From positions 27,789,064-27,853,063 of the forward strand of contig CM055819.1 in NCBI GenBank assembly GCA_029582265.1: a DNA stretch of 64,000 nucleotides, written 5' to 3'. Position 1 is the stretch's first letter; every line of letters starts with the position of its first letter. The stretch comes from Zoroaster sp. YZ-2022 (lineage: Eukaryota > Echinodermata > Asteroidea > Forcipulatida > Zoroasteridae). The translations under genes and the position numbers were made by a program. Below are positions 34,092-46,600 of the stretch, in pieces. The notes under the pieces were generated by a model that was not told where the DNA came from, did no database searches, and saw only the letters and a list, made by a program, of their open reading frames with translations.

Positions 34092-37000
34092 CAGTGACTC
34101 CCAAGTTTACAACGTTGGTATCGCTGTAGGCATAACACCGAAATCAGGGATGAGTAGAATTGGTAAAATCATATCACAGCGTTGATGCAAGGCGTAGTCA
34201 ATTCACGTTAAGGAACATCTTTGTAATACGTCACAATACTTCATCAATTGCAATTACAGGTAAGTAGACCATTCAACATTTGTATATATATAATCGTTTG
34301 TTGAGGTTTCAGTAGGCCTACTGTTTAATTAGGCTTTAATAAACAGCTTGGATGCTATAATTGTGCCTTAATTCGTATCAGAAGCAATAGAGGTCCATGA
34401 TAGGAGTTATATTAACAATCTCAACAGCAATACAGTGTTAATGGGTTTGCTAACTCTAAAAATCCCTTTACTAAATGTATATCAAATATTTATGTATTCC
34501 GGCCTTTTTTCCTCAGACCCAAAATGAGGAATGGACAACATATCGGTATCTTATTAGGTAAGAAATTACTCATTTCATTTCGTTCGGAGAAAGACATCGT
34601 TTTGTTCGGTGTGATTTATATCAAAATAATCTGTGATCTGAGTGTTTATAATCTGAGTGTTTTTTTCCTTAAAGAAAAAAATAACTGTGAGGCCTTTGTC
34701 GAATTTCAAATATAGGGCCGTTCAGCAACTGTTGAAAAAGATAAATACTTAAAACCTTACCAATCTGGGTCATTGAAACGAAACTATTACGATTAAACTT
34801 TCATATGCTGGTTTTATGATTATTATACGATATTTCATCAAAAATGTAGAGGGTTGAAATAAATGTACGTTTCCAAGTACCATTGATACCTCAATTCCCT
34901 TTAAGACTTTTGATATCAAAAACCTGGTATAATATTGGTAATATAGATAATTAAGATAGCAATGATTACAAACTGTAAATATTAATGTCATGATGTTGCT
35001 CACGTTACAGGTGCTACATGTCTATGCATGGTGTTCTCGGATCACGTCTGCTTCATTGGTACCGTGTACAGCAATGATGTAGGGTCTTTCCGCTGGGTCT
35101 TGCCCTACCAGGATCCGTGCGTCTGCACTGCCATACGACTTGGTGGACACTTGCCCTACAAGCCTGCGACTGGTCACTATCTGGAGGGGCTCTTTCTTAG
35201 CGAGGACTCGGATGAAATCCGCAAGTCATTTGGTTGCCCCGGTATTAAAGACGTCAGCGTCTATGAAGGTTCACTTTTGTTATTATTTGGATTGAGGACA
35301 CAACATTAATTGTCCAAAAAAAGTTGAAGCGTTGCATGGCGGTAACTATCTCAGTAAAGTTTCAGGTATAACACCATGTTATAGTTGTAAATGTATTTGT
35401 TCTGAGAAGAACCAATGTCTCTTCGGGAGACTATATGAGAACACTAAACAGAACGTCAAGTTACAAACTAGCGGTTCTACTCAGAACCAACATATTTACA
35501 TCTCAAGAGAGAAGTGTTCTTATCTAAACCCTTCCTTGATATGATTTTATCTCTTTCCATGGAAAACACGCACTGTTATCCATAAGTTCTCCCCTAATAT
35601 AATATTAAAAACCAAATAATAATGAAAAACGTGTAAAACTAATGCTATGGTCCCACAGAGATTTCGACTCTCTCGATCGTGTTTCGTCAAGTTTTTTTAT
35701 TTTTTTCAAAATTTTTTCGAGAAAAGTCGAAATAGTCTAAAGAGTCTAAAAAAAATCGAAACTGTCGATATTTGTCGATATTTGTCGATATTTGTCGGGA
35801 AAAAAAATCATTAATCGAAAATTATTAAACCTGACCAATATTTTTCGATAAAGTTTCGATCAAATTTATCGAAATTTTGTCGACATTTTTATCGAAACTG
35901 TCGAAAATGAAATCGAAATAGTCTTAACAGTCTAAAAGTTCGAAAACCAGTCGAAATAAATCTAAACTCTCTAAATAGTCTAAACAATCGTAACAGTCGA
36001 AATAAATCGGAACATTTGTCCAATTTTGTTTTTAAAATCGAAAATTAATCGAAAAAACATCGAAATCAATCTAAACAGTCGAATTTTGTCGAAATGCCAG
36101 TCGTAATGATCTAAACAGTCGAAAGTCGTCGAAATAACATCGAAAATGATTCGAAATTGTCGAGAAAATACAAAAATAAAAATTTTCTCACGGAAAAAAG
36201 ATATTTTGTCGATATTTATACGAGATTTTGACGAAATTATTAAAAATAACAAAAAAAACAAGATTCGAAATATATTTCGACAGAAAGATCGAAATATTCC
36301 TGTGGGACCATAGCATAAAAAAGAGATTTTATGAAATCTCCCTTTACACAACAGTCACACTTGTGCATTTGCATTGCCACCTACCTCAGCTTGTTCCCTC
36401 CCAAATATCATGTTCACAACTGATTAACATAGTTTTGTTGTAGGCACTATTTGCCTTTGGCTGTATTCATGAACTTCGTTTTTTGGTTATAAACAATATC
36501 CCTTCCGCTATATCTTCCTGTTGGTTGAAATTATGAACAAATTTCCTTTGAATGTCTTCATTTTCCAGTTGGTTGTGATAAACCCCAACCATTGGGAATA
36601 GAGCACGGTACTCCACTGATGATAGAAGATGAATTTTTCACAGCGTCGTCTCTCGGCCAGAGGGGAATTCGCAAAACCTTGTCCGCCGCATCGGCTAGAC
36701 TGAACTATAGAGGAAGTTCTAGCGTCAAAGGTGGGTGGAAGCCCGATGAAAAGAATAATTCTTGGATTCAGGTGGAACTTGGGAGGAATGCAATCGTTTC
36801 CGGGGTCATCACGCAAGGTCGCGATGGTGACGGTGATGGGTCTGGAAGGCAGGAGTGGGTCACCCACTATAAGGTCATGTACACTACGATGGAGAACTCC
36901 AATCTAGTGTATGTGAAGTCCCAAGACGACACAGTGCAGGTAGGTCATGAATTAAATATATTATTATACTACTCTTCCATTGTAAAGAAGTTTGATACAC

Positions 37001-37623
37001 CACCATATCGTGATTATTTATTACTTTTATGTTATCCTTGCCATCGGTACATTTTACCGGTCAAATAATCGGACTCATCATAACAAAACAGATTTTCTTC
37101 CAGAAATGATAGTGGTCAGTTAGTTATGTTGAAATAAAAACATTTGGAAATTATTTACTTCTTTTTTGAGCAAGACAAATAGCATTGCGCTGATTGGAAA
37201 CGTGCCAGTGAAATTGCGAAAAACTTGGAATAATTAGGATTAAAAAAAGCCACCTATCGTATGATTATACCAAGTATTTCTTAAAGGGAAGACACAGCAT
37301 TTATAATTACCTGCCACATAAATACAACATTCAAAAGATTTGATTAAATCGATTGGTGTACAAGTAGGCCCTATATCTTACTCATAGAAGCATGTTAGCC
37401 GATATCTGTTATCTATGTTGTCTTTTAACATTTTACAAACTGCCATTCCAACACATACGTGTAACTTATTTCACAGATCTTTGTCGGCAACACTGAGGGC
37501 AGTAACACGCAGGTGACCAACCTATTCTGGCAACCAGTCCTGGCTAACAGTATTCGCATTATACCCACAGCCTGGAAGGACGAGGTTGCTCTTCGTTTTG
37601 AACTACTGGGATGCCTGCCATGA
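34092..37623 (+). CDS. Secreted F5/8 type C (discoidin) domain protein, diverged copy C
   Basis: Coding exons 34524-34557, 35011-35241, 36569-36939 and 37477-37623 join in frame to 260 residues. A leader exon ends at 34259 and splices to 34517; its 5' start is approximate. Against copies A and B the signal exon is three codons shorter (MRNGQHIGILLG), exon 3 has two extra codons (CDKPQPLGI) and exon 4 one (NTEGSNTQ). Changes also include KKNNSWIQVELG and WKDEVALRFELLGC. All F5/8C landmarks remain (TASS, ARLNY, GGWKPD, VITQGRDGDGDG, IFVGN, final GC). The cysteine pattern of the N-terminal region (CLC, HVC, PCVC, GCP) is kept. Intron 1 is only 453 bp because it lacks the foldback element; intron 2 carries a TCGAAA-rich DNA element instead. 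Confidence 0.88.
35640..36318. mobile_element. TCGAAA-rich inverted-repeat DNA element, TAA target duplication
   Basis: Element 35643-36315 (673 bp). Ends are TGCTATGGTCCCACAG and its near-perfect reverse complement, flanked by TAA at 35640-35642 and 36316-36318. Genes A and B have the empty site (AAAACTAAAAAGGG) at the matching point of intron 2. A 3-bp TWA-type duplication fits PIF/Harbinger-derived non-autonomous elements. The interior is made almost entirely of variants of TCGAAA, TCGATA and GTCTAAA, with no open frame of note. Confidence 0.8.
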
Positions 37624-40060
37624 TCGATCATCTTGTACAGGAGACACGTAGGACTGCTTCACGCTAACCTGCATTTTGGTGGTCAATTTTCAAGTATTTA
37701 ATTAATGAATCATCCTTTTGATGTATTGAAAGCATTTTAGATTTGCATAGGTTTTAATTTCTTGTGTGTGTTTTTATAGAAAGAAGTCTTTTCAATCAAA
37801 GCGTATATATAAAAAAAAACGATGAAATAACATTATCTGCATAATTCAGTAAAATGGTAGGGAAAGTAATAATTTTTGACCAAATATTCAAAATAACATC
37901 AAAAACTTTTCACTTAGTAAGTTTAAGGTAAACATTTTTAGACTTTTTAGAAATTTCCTATATTATTTTACATGGCTTTAACGCTGTATTTTATACCTCC
38001 CTTTGTTGCATGGTGTCGAAATTAAAATGTTTTACAATAATTAAAGGGAAGATGCAACAATGGTGATATTGGCAAAACGTCTTTTACGAGTATACTTATT
38101 CTCTTTGAATCAAGATAGTTTTATACATTAAACAAATAGCATGTGAAAGGCTCAGCTATGGTTTTTTTTTTAAATATTCATTCTAACGTGAAACTTAATG
38201 AAAGAGTAACCTATACTCGAGAAGTAAGTCATATCAACACAATATTCTTTAAGAACTTATAATTGTTTATTGTAATTTAGACATTGTAAATATTTTCAGA
38301 CAAAAATGTGTTTACATTTGAGCCCCTGGGAGGCAAAGTGGGCTATCCCACATGTAGGTCAAAAATGAGATACATACACTACACTATAGCTTCAGGGTCA
38401 ATGCATGTCCTGATCCCACTGGCATACACTACATACACTATAGCTTCAGGGTTAATGCATGTCCTGATACCATAAAATATTTCATGTGAGACTTTTCCAA
38501 AAATTTAAGTCATGTACAGACAGTTCATTAAACAAGTATCCTTCCTCTGTAGGAACTATGCAGATTTTTCTATAATGTTCCAACTTTAAACCTAATTTAT
38601 TCAAAATGTGTTTTTTGTGGGATAGCCCACTTTGCCTCCCAGGGGCTCATTTTAACCCTCTTACTCTATTTAATCAAGATTTTATTTACATCGTAGGCCA
38701 ACAAGAGTGTCCGGTTTCTGGTCTCCGCGCGCGTCGCCTGAGACCCGCGCGTCAGCATTTTTAATTTTCTTTTGCTATGAAACGATTGCAGCCAAAATTG
38801 CACCCAAGATTGCTGGATCGATTGGAATTCTGCTGTGCTGTGTTTTAAACGACTTTTTTTCACACAGGGGGGTATGAACCGTGTTTGCACCGATTTGTGA
38901 GGCCTCTCTTAGCCGCCATACTTTGTACAATGGGAAATTTGGTCCCCGCTTAAACATGTAGGCCTATAGCACGTATTTTCCTGTTGCCAAAAAACAAACA
39001 AACAAACCAAAAAAAAGCGTCACCGCACCAATTTTGAAGCCGATCTATGACCAGAAACCGTAGACTTTTTTGGCCTAATTATTTTAACTTATTTTCCTGT
39101 ATTTTTGAATAATTTAAAACTCTGGGCTTGCTGCAACTTGCTCTTCAAAACATGACATTTTAAAATTGCTTTGTACTACCGAATATTATTCTTTCTTAAA
39201 GGTACTTTTGGGGGCGATTGGGCGATATTGAGAGCTCATTCCGTTCAGTGTTCACTATATCTCCAAGAAACAAACTTGTATTAATCGGGATGTGAACCCA
39301 CGACCGGTTATAGCAACAGTACGGTCATAATTATGAAGGTCATTGGTTCATTTCCAGCTTCGTCAAACTTATACAAACTATATCTACCAAGCCCAACTAT
39401 AACAAAGATGCAACATTCAATATATGCTCACAATTATATTTGACATCAACTTTTACAAATTTCGCAAAGGAATATAACTTGATGTAAAACAAATATATTT
39501 ATAAACGTACTGCAAAATACAATAATTAATGTCAATATGTCTTGTTTATACATTTCATTTAATTATAATTTTCGTAGGTAACACGTACATGTATGTGTAT
39601 TTGTATATCGGTTAAAGATCAATAAAATAGACTGTTGAAAAAAGGAATATTTTATGGAATATATGCCAAATCTACATCAATTCATTAGCAGATTAATGTG
39701 ATTAATTGTACTATATATTATGACACCTCAGTGAAAATAATGAAAGGGATGTTTGATACCATCATTAACTTTACACCAAGTAAGTTTCATATAACTCTGA
39801 TCAGTAATATTGTCTGAGAATACTAATGGCGTATAATGGCTTTAAGTTCTATACTTCAGTTAGTATCACTACTTCCTTATTCTAATCTTAGAGAGACAGA
39901 GAAATCTGACCATGAAAGAGGCAAAATGGAATGATAGACATTTCTTAAAATGTATGCATGTAAAAAAGAAATTGAATATAAAATGGGTCTTTTATAAATA
40001 TTTGATGAATTAATATAATCATCATTTAGAGATTGTGAGTATTGGACTCAATACTACCGT
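37624..40060. other. Intergenic, mostly AT-rich; one inverted-repeat element
   Basis: No coding exon recognised. It contains the element at 38320-38648. A segment at 38870-38945 (GAGGCCTCTCTTAGCCGCCATACTTTGT and on) recurs at 40770-40820, as another shared piece of the F5/8C upstream regions or of a repeat. Confidence 0.5.
38320..38648. mobile_element. Inverted-repeat element, 32-bp termini
   Basis: Left end GAGCCCCTGGGAGGCAAAGT continues into GGGCTATCCCAC; the right end is its exact reverse complement. ATTT occurs directly outside both ends and may be the target duplication. The interior holds a partly duplicated stretch around ACTATAGCTTCAGGG. No open frame. Confidence 0.75.
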
Positions 40061-40390
40061 ATATGCATGACACTCATTGCCATTGGTTTTAGCCTTAGAT
40101 AGTCCGATTGCTTTAGTTAGGTGCCGTCACCATTACGGTTTCCTGACGTTCTTTGCAATAGCTACCGTCGATCTGTGGGTTATCTTTGTCCTTGGTTACA
40201 CAATCATGCATTTTAAGACATATTGATCTACACCTGTTCCATCTATGATGACAAACCCTTACTCGAGGTCTTTGAAAAAGCGGATTGAAATAAGTACAAT
40301 TAATACAATCTAAATCCAGTGACGGATGGTGAACTGAAATGAGTGAGCACAGTAACAAAAGAGAGACACGTTGCCCACAAATTATCGATT
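40060..40390. other. Non-coding segment shared with 7600-7890
   Basis: Counterpart of the segment upstream of gene A (shared TTACGGTTTCCTGACGT and GAGGTCTTTGAA.AAAGC.G). It lies about 0.6 kb upstream of the orphan leader exon, just as the other lies upstream of gene A, though at a different distance. Confidence 0.5.
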
Positions 40391-40954
40391 ACAATGGTAC
40401 ACTGCAAAAATAACTGGTATCAGTGGTGTCCATATTGGGCAATTAGCCCAATATGAACACCATGAAAGAACACAAACGACACTACTTGTGGTATACCAGC
40501 TAGTTTTTAAAGGGTATCTTCCGTTATATAATAGCTGTTCGTTGGTATCGTCTTAGCATAGAGATCACTGTAACCTGTAAAGACGCACTTTATATTATAA
40601 ATAGTCAATTTGAACCGATGTTTGAACCAAATATGAAACGCTGCAGCGCGTGTGCAATCATCATTGGCATGCAAGATTATCCAAGGATTGGAAACACCAA
40701 TGATGATTGCAATGATAATTGAAATTCTGACTTTTTCACATAATGGGTATGAACGTTTTCCTGATTTTTGAAGCCTCTCTTAGCCACCATACTTTGTAAA
40801 TGATGGGAAATTTGGTCTGGTTCCAATAACCGCGTATGTATGTATCACTTTTTTTTTAAGATTACAAAACAAAGCTATGATACTAAAAAAGCACTTCACA
40901 GCACCAATCTGGAAGCCAAGCTAGGACCAGAAACAGGAGATTTTCTTCGTCTAC

Positions 40955-41340
40955 GTGTGATTTCTTGTACGTCAGTGCTGTTTCTATGGCAACCAGTGAC
41001 TCTCAAGCTTAAGCGCCAAAGAAATTCGCACGTCGACTTGATATCGCTGCCTTACACCAAGAACAGGAGCGGAATTGGTAAAAACTAAATCACAGCATTG
41101 TTGCAAGGCGTTGATTTTCATCTTGCATGCGGACTTCTATAAATTGTTGTAATACTGACAATTCTTCATCAATTGCTATGTGACAGGTAAGTAGACGATT
41201 TAACATTGACCTATAGGAATATGTATAGTTCGTTGAGTTTTCAGTGCTGTTCAATTAGGTCCTATAGCTTGGATTGAATGGCAGTATTGAGTATGCCTTA
41301 CTTTGTATTAGCATCAGAAGCCATATAGGCCTTATGTATA
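40955..41340 (+). pseudogene. Orphan promoter and leader exon of a fourth F5/8C gene
   Basis: The stretch matches the 5' end of gene C and, less closely, of A and B. It has TTTCTATGGCAACCAGTGAC at about 40981, AATTGGTAAAAACTAAATCACAGC, and a leader exon end at 41186 (GCTATGTGACAG/gtaagt). Homology to gene C goes on for about 150 bp into the intron (TCAGTGCTGTTCAATTAGG). No signal-peptide exon, N-terminal exon or F5/8C exon follows before the fucosidase gene. It is therefore a remnant of a lost fourth copy, or a promoter now serving some unseen transcript. Confidence 0.65.
40980..40993 (+). promoter_or_regulatory. X-box-like site of the orphan leader
   Basis: GTTTCTATGGCAAC, identical to the gene C site, with TTGTACGTCAG before it. 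Retention in a copy without coding exons is notable. Confidence 0.4.
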
Positions 41341-42344
41341 AATCTCTCCACCGCATGTATGTACCTCTACTAAAACTGAGTTTTGATATCAGTTAAAAGT
41401 TGTATGTGTTATGTAAAATAAATCAATAATAGGTGATTAATAGAATACTTTGATTTGTCATGTCTGTATTGCTTTTTAAAATATCTACTTCTTTTTCAAG
41501 AACAAGAGGCAAGTAAATAAAGAGAAATGAGTCAAGCTGTTAGCGTATGAACTTTGATGGATAATCATCATTTGATAAGCTTATTAACCAGACCAATTTG
41601 ATAACTTTTAATAAACCAACAATTTAATTGACTTACTTAAAAAGAGAATGATTTTCTTTTTTGCGATAATATATACAAATTTTGATTAGATTGACCTTTT
41701 TAAAGCATGTCTCTTAACGTGCTTTTCAAATAATTAATATTTCATGTTTAAACAACAGTTATTTGACACCCGATGACGTCATCATACTTCTGTATCATCT
41801 ACTTGTTAAGGTCTTAGTGCATGCCAAGTTTCAAGTTCATGGGAAGTTAGCAAGTATTTTGTGTGTGTGTGGACAATACACGGGGAGTAGGAGAAATAAA
41901 ACTCGCGCAAAAACAATAGGTGCTACGGGATGATGCACGACCACACATTATTCACAATGCATTGGCAACAGAGGGCGCTATCACACACACCGCTCCCTGT
42001 TTCCCCGTAATAAATGGTGGTATGAATAATTCATGTCTCAGATGAACCTCGTTCATTGATTGGTTCTCCCACAGTCAGTGCTGTCTTAGAGCCACGTGCG
42101 TTGGAGTGTGGCAACCGACCATGTGCGCGGAACTCGTCGAAAGGCGCGGGGGTGGTGGTATATCCCCGTTTTTGCTGTCCTTCATTTGACCGTATCTTCC
42201 GTTTTGGATACACGATTGCGTTGAAACTTCAGAATTAGATTGTTTTCTTTATTTTCTATCCATAAAAAAGTATTTGGGCTATTTCGGAAGAAGGATTTTT
42301 GAGATGGCAAAATAATATTTATTTCACTCTGTTGTAAAACTATT
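41341..42344. other. Intergenic; partial dispersed repeat
   Basis: No exon recognised. Bases 41745-41900 (TGACACCCGATGACGTCATCAT and on) are a partial copy of the dispersed repeat family of 5095-5725. Confidence 0.5.
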
Positions 42345-42870
42345 CTGTGACGTAGTGATGACGTCATCAATAATATTTTTGAAAAGGTCACATGTCAATA
42401 AAGATTTCATTCACAGAAACCATGTTGAAATTGCCTAACATATTGGCTCTGGAAATTTTCTTCTTTTCAACTTCCGGTTTGGACCGGAAGACAAGGTCAA
42501 AATGGGCTCATGTCTGTGCAAATGTTGTTTGATAATTCAAGACCATTCCGATGATGTATAGATTATAAAAATCCATTGTGTAGTTAAGGATTTATGATTT
42601 TCTAAAATATTAAACTTTGATTTTAAGTAATTCGATACCTGATGACGTCATCATGACGTCACAACTTCTGTTTCATCTACACATTAGGGTCTAAGTATAT
42701 GTCAATTTCCAAGTTCATGTGAAGTTCGCAAGTATGTGTTTTTTGCAGACAATCGGGAGTGAGAAGAAGAAGAAAAAACCGTACAAAAACAATAGGTTTT
42801 CGGGAAATACCCGAACACCTAAAAAAACCGTACAAAAACAATAGGTTTTCGGGAAATACCCAAACACCTA
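42345..42870 (+). repeat. Dispersed repeat with CRE-like palindromes, second full copy
   Basis: Runs from CTGTGACGTAGTGATGACGT to the two tail units containing CAATAGGTTTTCGGG and CCCGAACACCT or CCCAAACACCT. Same order of blocks as 5095-5725, with clear sequence divergence between the two, so the copies are not recent. Confidence 0.7.
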
Positions 42871-43639
42871 ATTATGTGGGGTATTATTTTCAGTCACTGA
42901 GTTAATCTAAAACTAGCACTCCGATTCCATGCCCTGGTGATCGTGACGATATTTTTTTTTTTTAATGGAATGTTGATTTCACAAACACGAGTTACTGTAT
43001 AGATTTATGCATGAATAAAGTATGTTACTATATGAATACAAAGAAATTATTTAACTGTCTGTGTCCGTCTATCACTCGGGCTGTCTGTTTGTTTGTGTGT
43101 TTTTTCAACGGTTTATCAAAGCAGATATAATATATAATATATATTGACAGTATTTAAGTATAAACACACTTTAATTTTAAACCATTTATTATTTTATTGA
43201 TATCAAATACATTACAATTGCACGGTACTTCTATAATGAAACTTCAGATCTTAAAAAATATTATTATTTATTATTTTGTTATTTTTTCAAATATCTAATT
43301 ACTGTTCCTTCTTACTCGTAAGGAGCACAGACCGCTACTCAACAGATTTAGAGAATTGGCCGAATTGTGTAGTAAAAATTACTTTTACAGTTCGGCCAAT
43401 ATTCTGACTCCCCAGAACACAGATTGTAATAGGTAAGGTTCGAGCTGATTTTTATCGAATAATCATAAAAATTTCGCTTGACTCCTGCCCATATTGTCAG
43501 CCATAATTTCTGAAAAGTTCCAGCGAGAGTAGGCTAATGGTAAAAAGAAATGTAAAAGAATTTATCTCCATGTATTGCCATAACATTTCGTCATTTCACA
43601 TTATTTGTTGATCTGACAAATAAGATTATTAATGCTGGA
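42871..43639. other. 3' flank of the minus-strand fucosidase gene
   Basis: AT-rich, no exon seen. The sequence includes a small hairpin around 43350-43402 (GAATTGGCCGAAT against TTCGGCCAATATTC). A possible minus-strand AATAAA lies near 43267. Confidence 0.4.
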
Positions 43640-46600
43640 TTATTTGACATGTTGCAGTTTTAGAACCCACGCCCATTGACACGGTATCTGTGCTGGATTG
43701 AGAACGGGTAGGGTAACGACCACACCCTTACCCATTTTCCCAATTGTCCACTTCATTGGTCCCTTGTAGCCCAACATGGAAACCGTCGTCTGATTGGTTG
43801 ATACGGGAGAGCCGAGGACGACGTCATTGTCAGTTGGCCAATCCAAAACGATTGCGTACACGTCTGTAACCGCGCCATTCTGTTTTGAGGTGTACCTATT
43901 AAACAGAAGAGACATCTTTAATTCAATTAGATATTTAAAAGGTGGCTTAAATGTATACACATTGATACACCCAACCCATACAAATTAAATGCATGCCAAA
44001 CTAAGTTACAAATAAAATAATAATATTTAAATAATAATAATAATACAATATTTTATTTGTGGCACCCGCTGCAGGTAAAATTTGTCTCCACCCTAACCCT
44101 AATCCTAACCCAAACCCAAACCCTAACCCTAACCAAAACCCTAATGTCACATACTGTAAACAGTTTTCGTACCATATTCCTTTGGTCATCGTGTCATTCT
44201 GTGCCCTCCACGGCTTGGATGCATAGATCGCCTCACCATTCACCTTCAACCAAGCACCCAGCTGACGAAGACGTTCTTCAAATATCGGTACGATACGACC
44301 ATCGTGGGTGGGTCCGATGTTCACCAGGAGATTACCGCCACAACTTTAAATAAAACACACATTGATAATGACTAATTATTAGTGGAAGATTTTGACAGGC
44401 TCGGAGAAAAGTAGAACTTGGATTCTGCAGAAATTAAGCATCATGCAAAACAATATTGCTAATGTCGTTTTTTATTTATTTATGGCAAGTCATAAAACAA
44501 TATAGGCCTTTGTCGTTATGTCCACAGCAGGGGGATGCGGTCGCACCTTCGACCCACCCCCAGCTAGGTATATGGGCATACAGACCTCTTTTAAAGAATA
44601 CGTTTATATTCATAATGTTAAATGTAAATTTATAGGGCTATGCCTGTATGTAGGGCCTACCTGACTGTCTCTGCCAGCGTCTTGATCAAAGTATCCATGT
44701 CGATTATATCTTTAAGTTGAGCATCCCTACGGAAGCCCCAAGAGGACAAATCGATGGTCATGGCATTTTCAAACTTGTGCTTCTGCAGCACACCTGCAAT
44801 GAGTGATCAGATAAAAAGATGATGGATCATTATCCTTGCAATTGTGTGCATTTATTTTGGTTTTTCGTTATTACATTTTCTTTTTTCACAAGGAGATTCC
44901 TACGGTCAAATTATGAAATGTTTTGTCACTTTTAAACGGCGGCAGTTTATTGTGACGAGTGCGGGGCGACACTTCCAGCAGCACTGCCGTCAGCGCACCT
45001 TAAAAGAAGGGGGAGGGGCGGATTCCATGATAACAGAAAACATAAATCAATTAAATATAGAACTAAAATAAATCAGAGTTTATCATTATTGCGGCTATAA
45101 TAATCACGATTTCTTACCCGGGTTATAGCGATCCTGGCAGGTGTAAAATCCACCGTGCTGACATGGGCACGTCAAACCCCACCTATCATTGACTACCACC
45201 GTGTCTTTCACTGGGCTTATATGAAAGAGGAGAAAACGGGTTAAAGAACCAGTACATCTTTTGCTAAAATCTTTTCCTAAATTCCTGTGGAGTATGGAAT
45301 TCCATATCTGCCACTCTAAACGTCGCCCGTCGCCCTTAAATGTCGCCCGTCGCCCTTCTAAACATCGCCCGTCGCCCTTCTGAACGTCGCCCTTCTAAAC
45401 GTCGCCCGTCGACCTTCTAACGTCGCCCTTCTAAACGTCGCCTGTCGCCCTTCTAAACGTCGCGCGTCGCCCGTCGACCGTCGCCCGTCGACCGTCGCGC
45501 GTCGCCTTCAATGTGATTGCTCAATTGACGTTCGCTGTATTTTTTGTAATGAAATAGAAGCATCAAATAAAATTTGCAAAAAAAATAGTCTTCCTTCCAA
45601 GTTTCTATGTGAATTTTTCTATTATTTCTAACAAAATGGAACAGAGATATGTTTGTTTATGAAATTGTGATTTTGATGTGATTCTGTCTCTAGGAATATA
45701 ATTGTTAGTGAAACTTATTATCTATTTAGTATTGTAGTAGGCCTATAAATGGGTAATAAACTGGTCCAACCACTCTCAAAGAAATAAACACAACAAAATC
45801 CCCATTCAGTTCACTTCTCACCTCCAAATCATCTAAACATAATCATGCAGATAATATGATATAATTATATTTAATAATGACAACATCAGAAACGTGAAGT
45901 AAACGTGAAGTAAAAATATTGCAATACCAAGGGATTGTAGCTTTGAACCAATAATAAGCATATCAGACGAGCGTAAAATATTTATGCAATCAGGAAAATA
46001 TGTAATGAGTAATACTGTTCTTTCACTCCAAGCTGCTTATTTAACCCAGAGATTAGTTGCCCGGGTGTATGTATTTTCGTTTCATTGCTAAGACTTGTCG
46101 TTAACCCCGAAATATCCTGGAGATTTCATATAATAATAAGACTAATAACACGCCCCCGTGAATCAAAATTTGACCAGTCTCGTTTTGTGACCTAGCGTCA
46201 AAGCCCAGTTTCATTTTATCAGCTGTCAGAAGCCCCTCAGTCCCCTTCCCCCGGCTACGCCACTGCCCATGGGTAAAATGGGTATGGCTTCCCTTGAGGG
46301 TGTGGTTGTTTGTTGTGTTTTGAGATAAAAAATGTTGACAACAATTTTAATTTAGTCCATACAAACTTCTCTCTTATAGGTTTGTATCCATAAAAGTCAA
46401 AAGGAGTGCACATGGCCGTAATGGGGGTACAAGGGCGTAAAGGGGGTACAGGGGCGTAAAGGGGGTACAGGGGCGTAAAGGGGGTACAGGGGCGTAAAGG
46501 GGGTACAGGGGCGTAAAGGGGGTACAGGGGCGTAAATGGGGGCACAGGGGCGTAAAGGGGTACAGGGGCGTAAATGGGGTTCAGGGTGTAAATGGGGTAC

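Larger units (their letters stand above)
23352..34113 (+). repeat. Tandem duplication, unit B (10.76 kb)
   Basis: Second copy of the unit described at 8427. It lacks the retrotransposon and keeps the 35 bp (33225-33259) lost at that insertion in unit A. Small indels separate the copies: for example B lacks about 60 bp found at 17695-17755 in A. Unit junction words are TTACAAC/GTGAAAAA at 23351 and TTACAAC/GTTGGTAT at 34113. Confidence 0.9.

Noticed and set aside
35980..36351. 123-codon phenylalanine/isoleucine-rich frame
   Set aside because: It is a reading of the TCGAAA-rich interior of a DNA element.
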